This document shows, piece after piece, positions 7,554 to 15,400 of a DNA stretch of 28,487 nt. Under the pieces are notes generated by a model that was not told the DNA's origin, ran no database searches, and was given only the letters and a program-made list of their open reading frames with translations. Source of the DNA: Streptomyces sp. NRRL F-5123. GTDB lineage: Bacteria > Actinomycetota > Actinomycetes > Streptomycetales > Streptomycetaceae. Position 1 is the first letter of the stretch; each line of letters begins with the position of its first letter. The position numbers and the translations under genes are program-made. The stretch lies in the NCBI RefSeq assembly GCF_000721495.1, contig NZ_JOHY01000073.1, positions 1 to 28,487 on the forward strand. Reading direction: 5' to 3'.

Positions 7554-7566
7554 CAGGATCGCCGTC
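7554..7566 (+). promoter_or_regulatory. Candidate leaderless promoter of npdG
   Basis: CAGGAT (7554-7559) is a one-mismatch TAnnnT -10 hexamer ending 7 nt before ATG 7567; there is no Shine-Dalgarno sequence in the gap. Confidence 0.4.
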
Positions 7567-8292
7567 ATGACTAACGCTGACGACAGCAACACCGCCGCCG
7601 CTGCCCGGCCCAAGGCCCCCGCGAAGGACCCCTGGGCGCTGCCCGACGTCTCGGGCCTGGTCGTCGGAGTGCTCGGCGGCACCGGTGACCAGGGCCGCGG
7701 CCTCGCGTACCGGCTCGGCAGGGCCGGCCAGCGGGTGATCATCGGCTCGCGCAGCGCGGACCGCGCGAGGGTCGCCGCCGACGAGCTCGGCCACGGCGTC
7801 GAGGGCGCGGAGAACGCGGAGTGCGCGCGGCGCAGCGACATCGTGGTCGTGGCGGTGCCGTGGGAGGGCCACGCCAAGACCCTTGAGGAGCTGCGCGCCG
7901 ACCTCGCGGGCAAGCTCGTCGTCGACTGCGTCAACCCGCTCGGCTTCGACAAGCAGGGCGCCTACGCGATCGTCCCGGAGGAGGGCAGTGCTGCCCAGCA
8001 GGCTGCGGCCCTGCTCCCCGACTCCCGCGTCACCGCGGCCTTCCACCACCTCTCCGCGGTGCTGCTCCAGAACCCCGAGGTCGAGTCCATCGACACCGAC
8101 GTCATGGTCCTCGGCGACTCCCGCGCCGACACGGACACGGTCCAGGCCCTCGCCGCCCGCATCCCCGGCATGCGCGGCGTCTTCGCGGGCCGCCTGCGCA
8201 ACGCCCACCAGGTCGAGTCCCTGGTGGCCAACCTCATCTCCACCAACCGCCGCTACAAGGCCCACGCGGGCCTGCGCCTGACGGACGTCTGA
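7567..8292 (+). CDS. npdG: NADPH-dependent F420 reductase (F420H2:NADP oxidoreductase), 241 aa
   Basis: Transfers hydride between coenzyme F420 and NADP(H), supplying reduced F420 or NADPH in the cytosol. A Rossmann motif GVLGGTGDQGRG occupies residues ~33-44, followed by IIGSRSADRARVAADEL, where SR after the second strand fits NADP rather than NAD. DIVVVAVPWEGH and VVDCVNPLGFD are the next Rossmann strands, and AAFHHLSAVLLQ plus RNAHQVESLVANLISTNRRYKAHAGLRLTDV are typical of the F420-binding half. Length agrees with the family. The first ~25 residues are an Ala/Pro-rich extension common in actinobacterial members. The start ATG 7567 is the only reasonable one and appears leaderless. F420 enzymes are widespread in streptomycetes, so this tells little about a pathway; no F420 biosynthesis gene is nearby. 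Confidence 0.93.
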   Translation: MTNADDSNTAAAARPKAPAKDPWALPDVSGLVVGVLGGTGDQGRGLAYRLGRAGQRVIIGSRSADRARVAADELGHGVEGAENAECARRSDIVVVAVPWEGHAKTLEELRADLAGKLVVDCVNPLGFDKQGAYAIVPEEGSAAQQAAALLPDSRVTAAFHHLSAVLLQNPEVESIDTDVMVLGDSRADTDTVQALAARIPGMRGVFAGRLRNAHQVESLVANLISTNRRYKAHAGLRLTDV

Positions 8293-8305
8293 GCCGAATC
8301 CCCGC

Positions 8306-8338
8306 CGCGGAGCCGCACGTCCCGACTGCGGCTCCGCG
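8306..8338 (+). terminator. Terminator hairpin of npdG
   Basis: CGCGGAGCCGCA (8306-8317) and TGCGGCTCCGCG (8327-8338) form a perfect 12-bp stem with a 9-nt loop, 13 nt after the stop codon. The rest of the gap to the MarR stop (8339-8656) contains the 67-nt duplication and no credible gene. Confidence 0.7.
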
Positions 8339-8513
8339 CCCGCCGGGTGTCGGGGGCGGGGGCCGAGCCGTCACCCCGACCGCCGGCGGCGGACTGTCGG
8401 CCGCGCCGCGCGGGCGAGGGCGGCCACCCGGGCCGGGCGCGCGGTGCCGGCGACCCGCGCGGCGCCGCCGGAGGACGGTCCTCGTGCGGGTCACCGCGTC
8501 GCGGGCGTCCGTC

Positions 8514-8657
8514 GTCGCGGTGCGGGCGGTGCCCGTCGTGTTGCGCACGCTCGCGCCGAACGCCTTTGCGTGCCGCCGGCGTCGCGGTGCGGGCGGTGCC
8601 CGTCGCGTTGCGCACGCCCGCGCCGAACGCCTTTCCGTGCCGCCGGCGTCGCGGTGC
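8514..8657. repeat. 67-nt tandem duplication downstream of the MarR gene
   Basis: 8514-8580 and 8581-8647 are nearly identical 67-nt units differing at about three or four positions; the first ten bases of a third unit (GTCGCGGTGC) follow and run up to the MarR stop codon at 8657-8659. Because 67 is not a multiple of three, it does not preserve a reading frame. It lies between convergent genes. Confidence 0.85.
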
Positions 8658-9169
8658 TACCCCCGCGCGGCAGCGCCGAGCCGCCCCTCCAGCTGGACGA
8701 GCAGCTCGCTCAGCCGTGCCGCCAGGTCCTCCCGCGCCTGTCCGGCGACGCCGGACAGGACCGCGGCCTCGTACGACAGCTGCTCCGGCAGCAGACCGTC
8801 GACGAGTTCGCGCCCCGCGTCGGTGAGCCGGACCAGGGCGACCCGGCGGTCGCGGGTGTCGGGGCGGCGGTCGACGAGGCCGCGTTCGGTGAGGGACTTC
8901 AGGCGCTTGGTCACGGCCGCGCCGGAGGAGAAGGTCTCCCGGGCCAGCTCGCCCGGTGTCAGCTCGTGGCCGGTGCGGCGCAGCGTGCCGAGGACGTCGA
9001 ACTCGGGCCGGGTGAGCCCGGCGCGCCGCAGCGGCGCGTCCTCCGCCTGCTGGAGCAGGGCCGCGCAGCGGTTGACGCGCCCGATGATCTCCATGGGGGC
9101 GGTGTCGAGGCCGGGTCGTACGGCGTTCCACTGCCGTACGACACCTGCCACCGTGTCGTCTGTCGTCAT
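8657..9169 (-). CDS. MarR-family transcriptional regulator, 170 aa
   Basis: A winged-helix dimeric repressor, probably sensing a small aromatic or lipophilic ligand. The winged-helix core runs LRRAGLTRPEFDVLGTLRRTG, then ELTPGELARETFSSGAAVTKRLKSLTERGLV (recognition helix) and the wing DRRPDTRDRRVALVRLTDAG, about residues 50-125, with dimerisation helices on both sides. The start ATG 9169-9167 overlaps the stop of the FUSC membrane-protein gene as ATGA, so translation is probably coupled to it. The pair would be transcribed from the promoter at 10851-10885, which carries a TTTTAC palindrome that is a likely operator for this regulator; autoregulation together with the transporter is the usual MarR logic. 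The ligand is unknown. Confidence 0.92.
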   Translation of the reverse strand: MTTDDTVAGVVRQWNAVRPGLDTAPMEIIGRVNRCAALLQQAEDAPLRRAGLTRPEFDVLGTLRRTGHELTPGELARETFSSGAAVTKRLKSLTERGLVDRRPDTRDRRVALVRLTDAGRELVDGLLPEQLSYEAAVLSGVAGQAREDLAARLSELLVQLEGRLGAAARG

Positions 9170-10851
9170 ACGCGCACGCCCTCCGCAGGCGGCGGCACCT
9201 GCCGCCGTATCGCCACCGCGAGGGTACGGTGCCCGGCCTGCTCGGCGTGCAGCACCCGCTCCTGCGGGAGGTCCCGCTGCCACCACTCGCCCGCGGCGGT
9301 GTCGGCGGCGGTGCGCAGGGCGACGAGCGCGCCGGTGAGGTCGCGGTGCGCGGCGGTGAGGGCGTGCGGGTCGGGCTCGGGCGCGGCGAGCAGCCCGGCG
9401 GAGTGCTCGCGGGCGCGGTGGACGGCGGCGAGCGCGTGCTCGATACGGTCCGCGGCCCGCCGGTTGGTGACGGCCACGGCCGCGGCGAAGCCGACGAGCG
9501 CCCCCACGACGGTGTCCAGCACGCGGTCGGCCATGAGCGTGCCGGGCTCCTGGTAGCGGGCGAAGTCGGTGATGAGCAGCGCCATGGGCGTGACGCACAC
9601 GCTGCCGAGCCAGTAGTTGCGGGTGATGAGCGCCTCGGCGCCGAAGTTGAGCGCGACGCAGCACAGCACGAGCGAGAGCCGGCTGACGTGGCTGAGCGGC
9701 GCGAGGGCGGCGAAGAGGAGGACGCCGAGGAGGTTGCCGACGACCCGCTGGACCCCGCGGTTCCAGGTGAGCGTGACGTTCGCCTGGTAGAGCGAGGCGG
9801 CGGTGACGAGCGCCCAGTACGGCCGCCCGACCCCGAGCGCGAGCGACGCGTAGCCGGCGAGCGCGCACCCGAGCGCCGTCCGTACGGCGAGCGGCGCGAC
9901 ACCCGCGAGCCGCTCCCGTACGAGCGCGCCGAGCCGCTGCGTCCGGGGCCGCCGGGCGCCGTGCGGGGCGTCCCCGGCGGACAGCGCCGCCCGCGCGGGA
10001 CCGGCGCCGCTCGCGGGCCCGCCGGGGAAGGCGCCGTTGCCGCGCAGCGCCGCCGCCCAGGCCCGGAGCCGGGCGGGGTCCGCGTCCGCGGGGGAGGCGA
10101 GGGCGACCTCCGCGCGGGTCAGCAGCCGGGCGAGGGGGGCGCGGGCGGTGGAGCGGGGTCCGGAGGCGCCGAGCGTCTGCCAGGCCGCGTGCAGGGCGGC
10201 GGCCGCGGCCGTACGGGCGGCGCCGTCGCCGTCGCCGGACTGCGCGTACCCGGTGGCGTATCCGGCGGTGGCGCGCAGTGCGTGCGCGGTGGCCCGGCGC
10301 TCCGGGCCGTACGGCCGGACGAGCCCCGGCGCCATGCCGACGACCCACGACCACAGGCCCGCGAGGGCCGCCAGGCCCACGTGCGCCGGGACCTGCCCCA
10401 GCTCCTGCGGGGCGAAGAGGGTGGCCGAGCTGATGAAGGTGAAGATCACATTGGCCGGGGGCCCGACCCGTGTCGCGTCGCACACCGCCTTCTGACCCGC
10501 GGCCAGCAGCGCCCCGACCGTCACCAGCACCACCGCGCTGCTGGTCAGCGACGCCGTCACGAGCGCGGCCGCGAAGCCCGTGAGCATGCCGAGCACGACC
10601 CAGGCCAGCACACGGGCGCGGGCGGCGTACGGCCGGTTGTGCGCGTAGAGGGCGCACAGCGACCCGGCCATCGTGTAAAGGGCCAGGTCGAGCCGGCCGA
10701 GCGCGAGCAGCAGCAGGTTGGGCGGCGCGACGGACACGACGACGCTCAGCGCGGGCTTGAACCACGTCTCCGACGGGACGCCGAGCCGCATGAGGCCGGT
10801 GAGGGGGAGACGGGGACGAGTGCGGGTGCGGGGAGTGGGCGTGCGGGACAT
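9166..10851 (-). CDS. FUSC-family inner-membrane protein, 561 aa
   Basis: Resembles fusaric-acid-resistance-type (FUSC / aromatic acid exporter) proteins. Two hydrophobic blocks, about residues 30-170 and 325-460, each contain several predicted membrane helices (LSVVVSVAPPNLLLLALG, VLVTVGALLAAG; PLAVRTALGCALAGYASLAL, VGALVGFAAAVAVTNRRAADRI). They are separated by a soluble Ala/Arg-rich region (~185-320) and followed by a helical cytoplasmic tail. The RPYWALVTAASLYQANVTLTWNRGVQRVVGNLLG segment is the family's most conserved part. Likely an efflux protein for small organic acids or drugs, but transport has not been shown for most members. The start ATG 10851 is preceded not by a ribosome site but by TAAGCT seven nt upstream (leaderless type). 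It forms an operon with the coupled MarR gene. Confidence 0.9.
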   Translation of the reverse strand: MSRTPTPRTRTRPRLPLTGLMRLGVPSETWFKPALSVVVSVAPPNLLLLALGRLDLALYTMAGSLCALYAHNRPYAARARVLAWVVLGMLTGFAAALVTASLTSSAVVLVTVGALLAAGQKAVCDATRVGPPANVIFTFISSATLFAPQELGQVPAHVGLAALAGLWSWVVGMAPGLVRPYGPERRATAHALRATAGYATGYAQSGDGDGAARTAAAAALHAAWQTLGASGPRSTARAPLARLLTRAEVALASPADADPARLRAWAAALRGNGAFPGGPASGAGPARAALSAGDAPHGARRPRTQRLGALVRERLAGVAPLAVRTALGCALAGYASLALGVGRPYWALVTAASLYQANVTLTWNRGVQRVVGNLLGVLLFAALAPLSHVSRLSLVLCCVALNFGAEALITRNYWLGSVCVTPMALLITDFARYQEPGTLMADRVLDTVVGALVGFAAAVAVTNRRAADRIEHALAAVHRAREHSAGLLAAPEPDPHALTAAHRDLTGALVALRTAADTAAGEWWQRDLPQERVLHAEQAGHRTLAVAIRRQVPPPAEGVRV

Positions 10852-10885
10852 GCCTATAAGCTTAACAGGTGTTTTACTCGTAAAA
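10852..10885 (-). promoter_or_regulatory. Promoter and palindromic operator of the FUSC-marR operon
   Basis: TTTTACTCGTAAAA (10872-10885) is a perfect inverted repeat with a 2-bp centre, an AT-rich island in otherwise GC-rich DNA, as expected of a MarR operator. Between it and the gene lies TAAGCT on the minus strand, a TAnnnT-like -10, seven nt before ATG 10851. TAAGCTTA is itself an 8-bp palindrome. Binding at the TTTTAC site would block the -35 region. Confidence 0.6.
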
Positions 10886-10972
10886 GATATGGCCGGGGCA
10901 GCCCACCGGCAGCCGTGGGGGAGAATGGGCCGAACGCCGCCCCGCGCTGCTCAGGACAGGAGCCGTACGCCC

Positions 10973-11167
10973 ATGCCCCGCCTCGCCGTCTACGCCCTCG
11001 TGGTGTGCGTGCTCGCCGTAGCCGCCGCCGTCGTGTCCTTCGTGAAGGGCAACTGGATCGGCATCGTGTGGGTGCTCGTCGCGGGTGTCTCCAGCAACAT
11101 GTGGTGGTACTACCACCGTAAGGCGCGGCTCACCGCGGCCTCCGCGGCGGCCCCCGAGCGGGGCTGA
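10973..11167 (+). CDS. Small membrane protein, 64 aa
   Basis: MPRLAVYALVVCVLAVAAAVVSFVKGNWIGIVWVLVAG gives two hydrophobic segments (about residues 4-23 and 28-41) separated by a short polar turn, followed by a positively charged end WWYYHRKARL. Predicted to be a two-helix inner-membrane protein with a cytoplasmic C-terminus. AGGAG lies ten nt before ATG 10973, a slightly long spacing. Upstream in-frame codons in the FUSC/marR promoter region are not coding-like. The gene is divergent from FUSC and converges on the M50 protease (21 nt between stops). It resembles small conserved actinobacterial proteins of unknown function; I cannot name a role. Confidence 0.75.
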   Translation: MPRLAVYALVVCVLAVAAAVVSFVKGNWIGIVWVLVAGVSSNMWWYYHRKARLTAASAAAPERG

Positions 11168-11188
11168 GCCCCGCCCGGGGCGCCGGGC

Positions 11189-11974
11189 TCAGTTCTTCCA
11201 GAACTGGAAGAGGACGTAGCCGTTCGCGGCCAGCCACGGCGACACGTGGAACCACTCCAGGACGTGGTAGACGCCGTTGAAGAACTTCTCGTTGACCGCG
11301 GGGATGTACAGCACGCCGAAGGTGGCGAGCATCCCGAACGGCGCGAAGGCCTCGGCCTGGCGGCGGATGTTGTACGACAGCCACGGCTCCCAGATGCCGT
11401 AGCCGTCCAGGCCCGGCACCGGCAGCAGATTCAGGAAAGCCGAGCTGACCTGCAAGAACGCCAGGAAGCTGAGCGCCTTGCAGAAGACCAGCGGCCAGTC
11501 GTCCGCGAGGCCCGTGGTGAACGGCAGCATCAGGGCGAGGGCGAAGAGGATGTTCGCGAGCGGGCCCGCCGCCGAGATCGCGGTGTGCTTCCACCGCCCC
11601 CGGATGCGGCCGCGCTCGATGAAGACCGCGCCGCCGGGCAGGCCGATGCCGCCGAGGATCACGAAGATCACCGGCAGCACGATCGACAGCCCGGCGTTGA
11701 CGTACTTCAGCGGGTTGAGGGTGAGGTAGCCCTTCGACCCGATGCTGATGTCGCCGCTGTGCAGGGCGGTGCGGGCGTGGGCGTACTCGTGCAGGCACAG
11801 GGAGACGACCCAGCCGGACACGACGAAGAGGAAGACGGCGAAGCCGGGGTCCGAGGCGAAGTCCGTCCACAGGGCCCAGCCCGATACGCCCATGACGGCG
11901 GCGATCCCCAGGAACACCGGGCTCACCCACCGGTCCCCGCTCCCGCGGGCCTGGCGAATGGGTGTGACGCTCAT
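11189..11974 (-). CDS. Site-2-type membrane zinc metalloprotease (M50), 261 aa
   Basis: An intramembrane protease fold. Seen here: the zinc motif HEYAH (His62, Glu63, His66) at the end of a membrane helix (FVVSGWVVSLCLHEYAHARTAL) and the third-ligand region NLLPVPGLDG (Asp190), the equivalent of NPxPxxDG. Further helices are LSIVLPVIFVILGGIGLPGG and TAISAAGPLANILFALALMLP, the GPLAN turn being typical of the Rv0359-like actinobacterial group. No PDZ domain, so this is the short form. The start ATG 11974 has a GGGGAGAGG ribosome site about 8 nt upstream. The longer in-frame extension into the repeat region is rejected. Substrates are unknown; the ECF sigma/anti-sigma pair in this window is about 6 kb away and there is no evidence for a link. 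Confidence 0.9.
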   Translation of the reverse strand: MSVTPIRQARGSGDRWVSPVFLGIAAVMGVSGWALWTDFASDPGFAVFLFVVSGWVVSLCLHEYAHARTALHSGDISIGSKGYLTLNPLKYVNAGLSIVLPVIFVILGGIGLPGGAVFIERGRIRGRWKHTAISAAGPLANILFALALMLPFTTGLADDWPLVFCKALSFLAFLQVSSAFLNLLPVPGLDGYGIWEPWLSYNIRRQAEAFAPFGMLATFGVLYIPAVNEKFFNGVYHVLEWFHVSPWLAANGYVLFQFWKN

Positions 11975-12145
11975 GAGCGGACCTCTCCCCTTTCCGGGGC
12001 CTCGGCCGCCCCGGCGTGGCGTGCATTCTCCCATGCCGGGGGCTGTGGGGAAGCCCTGAGCTGGGCCCCCACCGGGGCGCGGGCCGTCACCGGCCCGAAG
12101 GGGCGGTTCGGTTTCGTTCCGGACCACCGGCCGGTGGTGGGCTGG

Positions 12146-12217
12146 TCGCGCAGTCCTCCCCCAGAGCTCCGCCTGGGAGGTGCCCCCACGCGCCCCTGAA
12201 ACGCTCGCCCGGCGGGG
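12146..12217 (-). repeat. Palindromic intergenic repeat, copy 2 (inverted)
   Basis: The reverse complement matches 169-236 closely: the CCCCGCCGGG start, AGGGGCGCGTGGGGGC, the CTCCCAG...CTGGGGGAG hairpin and ACTGCGCGA at the end; a few bases longer in the outer arm. It lies in the 475-nt gap between the M50 protease and the AfsR-like gene and adjoins the 36-nt minisatellite, whose first unit overlaps its outer arm. Confidence 0.8.
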
Positions 12218-12416
12218 CAGGGGTCGCGCCCCTGAAGCGCTTGCCCGGCGGGGGCGTCCGGGGCCCGGGAAGACGCTTGCCCGGCGGGGGCGTCCGGGGC
12301 CCGGGAAGACGCTTGCCCGGCGGGGGCGTCCGGGGCCCGGGAAGACGCTTGCCCGGCGGGGCTGTCCGGGGCCCGGAGAACGCGCCCTCGGCGGGGCGTC
12401 CGCGGGACTGGAAACA
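12202..12416. repeat. 36-nt minisatellite upstream of the AfsR-like gene
   Basis: Six tandem units of 35-36 nt: three identical central units (12238-12273, 12274-12309, 12310-12345) flanked by diverged ones (12202-12237, 12346-12380, 12381-12416). Each contains CGCTTGCCCGGCGGGG and, in the identical units, the palindrome-rich GTCCGGGGCCCGGGAAGA. Since 36 nt equals 12 codons, frames stay open on both strands (12-residue unit RPGPGKTLARRG), but there are no coding features. No spacers are present, so it is not CRISPR. Confidence 0.9.
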
Positions 12417-12436
12417 CTCGCCCCGCAGGGGATCCG

Positions 12437-12449
12437 TAAGAATGGGGGA
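12437..12449 (+). promoter_or_regulatory. Candidate leaderless promoter of the AfsR-like gene
   Basis: TAAGAA (12437-12442, with T next) resembles an actinobacterial -10 and ends 7 nt before GTG 12450. A GGGGGA run lies just before the start and could also serve as a weak ribosome site. Confidence 0.35.
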
Positions 12450-15400
12450 GTGCGATACGGGATCCTCGGGGGCGCCGAGGCGTGGGGGGACGGCGGGGAG
12501 GCGAGGGGGTCGCTCGCCGGGGGGCGGCTGCGCGCGCTGCTGACAGCGCTCGCGCTGCGGCCCGGCCGCGTCGTGGCGGCGGACGCGCTGATCGAGGACG
12601 TGTGGGACGGCGAGCCGCCCGCCGGGGCGACCGGCGCGCTCCAGGCCCTGGTCGGACGGCTCCGCCGGGCGATCGGGCACGACGCGGTCGACTCCGTCGA
12701 GGGCGGCTACCGGCTGGCCGCGGAGAAGGACGACGTCGACCTCTTCCGTTTCGAGCGCCTCGCGGACGAAGGGTCCCGCGCGCTCGCCGACGGCGACGCC
12801 GTCAAGGCCGCGGTCCTGCTCGCGGACGCCCTCGCCCTGTGGCGCGGCCCCGCCCTCGCGGACCTCCCGGACCGGGGCGGCAGCGTGGCCGTACGTGCCG
12901 AGGCGCTGCGGCTGGACGCCCGGCGGCTGCGGCTCGCGGCGGAGGTGCAGCTCGGCCGCGCGGCGGGCGTGCTGCCGGAGCTCGCGGGGCTGGCCGCCGA
13001 CCACCCGCTGGACGAGCCGCTGCACGCCCTGCACATCCGCGCCCTGCGCGCGGCGGGCCGCACGGCGGACGCGCTCGCGGCGTACGAGGGCGTGCGGCGC
13101 TCCCTCGCGGACGAACTCGGCACCGACCCGAGCCCCGAACTGCGTGCCCTGCACGCTGAGCTGCTGAACCCCGAACCGGCGCCGCCGCCGAGGCCGGCAG
13201 TGGAGAAGCGGCGGCCCGCCCGGCAGGGCAACTCCCGCGCCCGGCTCACCAGCTTCGTCGGCCGCGAGGCCGAACTCGACGCGGTCGCCGACGACTTGAC
13301 CCGTGCCCGGCTCGTGACGCTCACCGGCCCCGGCGGCACGGGCAAGACCCGCCTGTCGCAGGAGGCCGGCGACCTCGTCGCCGACCGCTGGCCGGACGGC
13401 GTCTGGTACGCCGAACTCGCCCCGGTCAGCGACCCGCTGGGCCTCCCCGAGGCCGTGGTCAGCTCGCTCGGCCTGCGCGACACCCAGCTGCACGGCCTCA
13501 CCAGCGAGGCGATAGCGGCCCTGGAGAACAAGACCAAGGACCCGGTGCGCCGCCTCACCGACCTCCTCGCGGGCCGCGAGCTGCTCCTCGTGCTCGACAA
13601 CTGCGAGCACGTCATCGACGCCGCCGCGACCCTCGCCGAGCGGCTGCTCGCCGACTGCCCGGGCCTGGCCGTCCTCGCGACGAGCCGCGAACCCCTCGGC
13701 GTACCGGGGGAGTTGGTGCGCCCGCTGGACCCGCTGCCGGATCCGACCGCACTGCGGCTGCTCGCCGACCGCGGCGCCGCGGCCCGCCCCGGCTTCTCCG
13801 TCGACGACGACCCGGTCGCGTGCGCCGAGCTGTGCCGCCGGCTGGACGGCCTGCCGCTGGCCATCGAGCTGGCCGCCGCCCGGCTGCGCAGTATGTCGCC
13901 GCGCGGGCTCGCCGACCGCCTCGACGACCGCTTCCGGCTGCTCACCGGCGGCAGCCGTACGCTGCTGCCGCGCCAGCAGACGCTGCGCGCGGTCGTCGAC
14001 TGGTCCTGGGACCTCCTCGACCCCGCCGAGCGCACCCTCCTGCGCCGCCTCGCCGTCTTCCGCGGCGGCTGGACGCTGGAGGCCGTCGAGGCCATCTGCG
14101 CCGACCCCCCGCCGCCCGGCGGCACCCGCGCGCCCGCAGCACCGCCGAGCGGACCCGGCACCCGTACCCCCGCCGACCCCGCCCCCGGCGCCGCCACCCC
14201 CGCCCCCGGCGGGACCGGCGCCCGTATCGACGCCGCCGACGCGGCTGCCCTCCTCGCCTCCCTCGTCGACAAGTCCCTCGTCCTCGCCGAGTTCACCGGT
14301 GCCGGCGAGCGCTACCGGATGCTGGAGACGATCGCCGAGTACGCCGCCGAGCGGCTGGACGAGTCCGGTGAGCGGGACGCCGTCGCCCGACGCCACCTCG
14401 TCCACTTCCGGGAGCTCGTCCGCACCGCCCACCCGGAGATGCGCAGGGCGGGCCAGCTCGTCTGGTTCGAGCGGCTGGAGCGCGAGCACGAGAACCTGCG
14501 GGCCGCGCTGCGCCGCGCCGTCGACACCGGCGACGAGGACGAGGCACTCGTGCTCCTGCTGGCCTGCTCGTGGTTCTGGGAGGTGCGCAACTACATCTCG
14601 GAGCGCCGCTACTGGCCCGGCCTGGTCGCCGCGATGGGCGAGGACCCGTTCGACGCCCCGACCTACCTGGAGCCGGTCGAGCGCGGCCCGCTGGACGACC
14701 CGCCGCCGCTCGGCGAGCAGCAGCGCGTCGAGGCCCGGCGCTGGGTGCGGGTGGTGCAGATGGCCGCCTCCGAGGGCGACACGGAGTGGTGGACGATGCC
14801 GGACGTCGCCCGGCTCGGCGAGCGGATGATCGCCAGCTACCCGCCGCACCTCCCGCAGTCCGCCCGCTTCCCGGGCCTGCTGCGCCCGTACGCGGCCTTC
14901 TTCACCGGCGACTTCGAGAAGCTGCGCGGCCTGATGGACGAGACGGTGGAGTCCTGCCGCATCCACCACCGGGACTGGGAGCTGGCCTTCTCGCTCCAGC
15001 TGCGGGCCAAGGTGAACAACGACGTCAGCGAGTACGTCGAGGGCTCGATCCGCGACATCGCCGAGAGCCGGCGGATCTTCGAGCGGCTCGGCGACGAGTG
15101 GGGCATGGCCGAGACGCTGTCCGCCGAGGCGGAGGCGGCCGGCAACGCGGGGGAGTGGGCGCACGCCGCCGAGTGCTGCCGCAAGGGCATCGCGCTCGCC
15201 CACAAGATCGGCTCGGAGCAGCATGTCCCGGTCCTCACCGTGCGGTTGGGCGACGCCCTGATCAACACGGGCGCGATCGACGAGGGCATGCAGACCCTGC
15301 GGCGGGGTGTCGAGGAGGCGTCCGACTACGGCGCCGACCAGGACGGCGCCCGCTTCTACGGCCGGGTGCTGCTCGCGGGCGCGCTCACGCACGTCGGGAA

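Noticed and set aside
12202..12416. Possible CRISPR array
   Set aside because: Units are contiguous with no unique spacers, and no cas genes are present.
12180..12449. N-terminal extension of the AfsR-like protein through the 36-nt repeats
   Set aside because: The family N-terminus aligns with GTG 12450; the extension is only the 12-residue repeat and follows a palindromic element, so it is non-coding.
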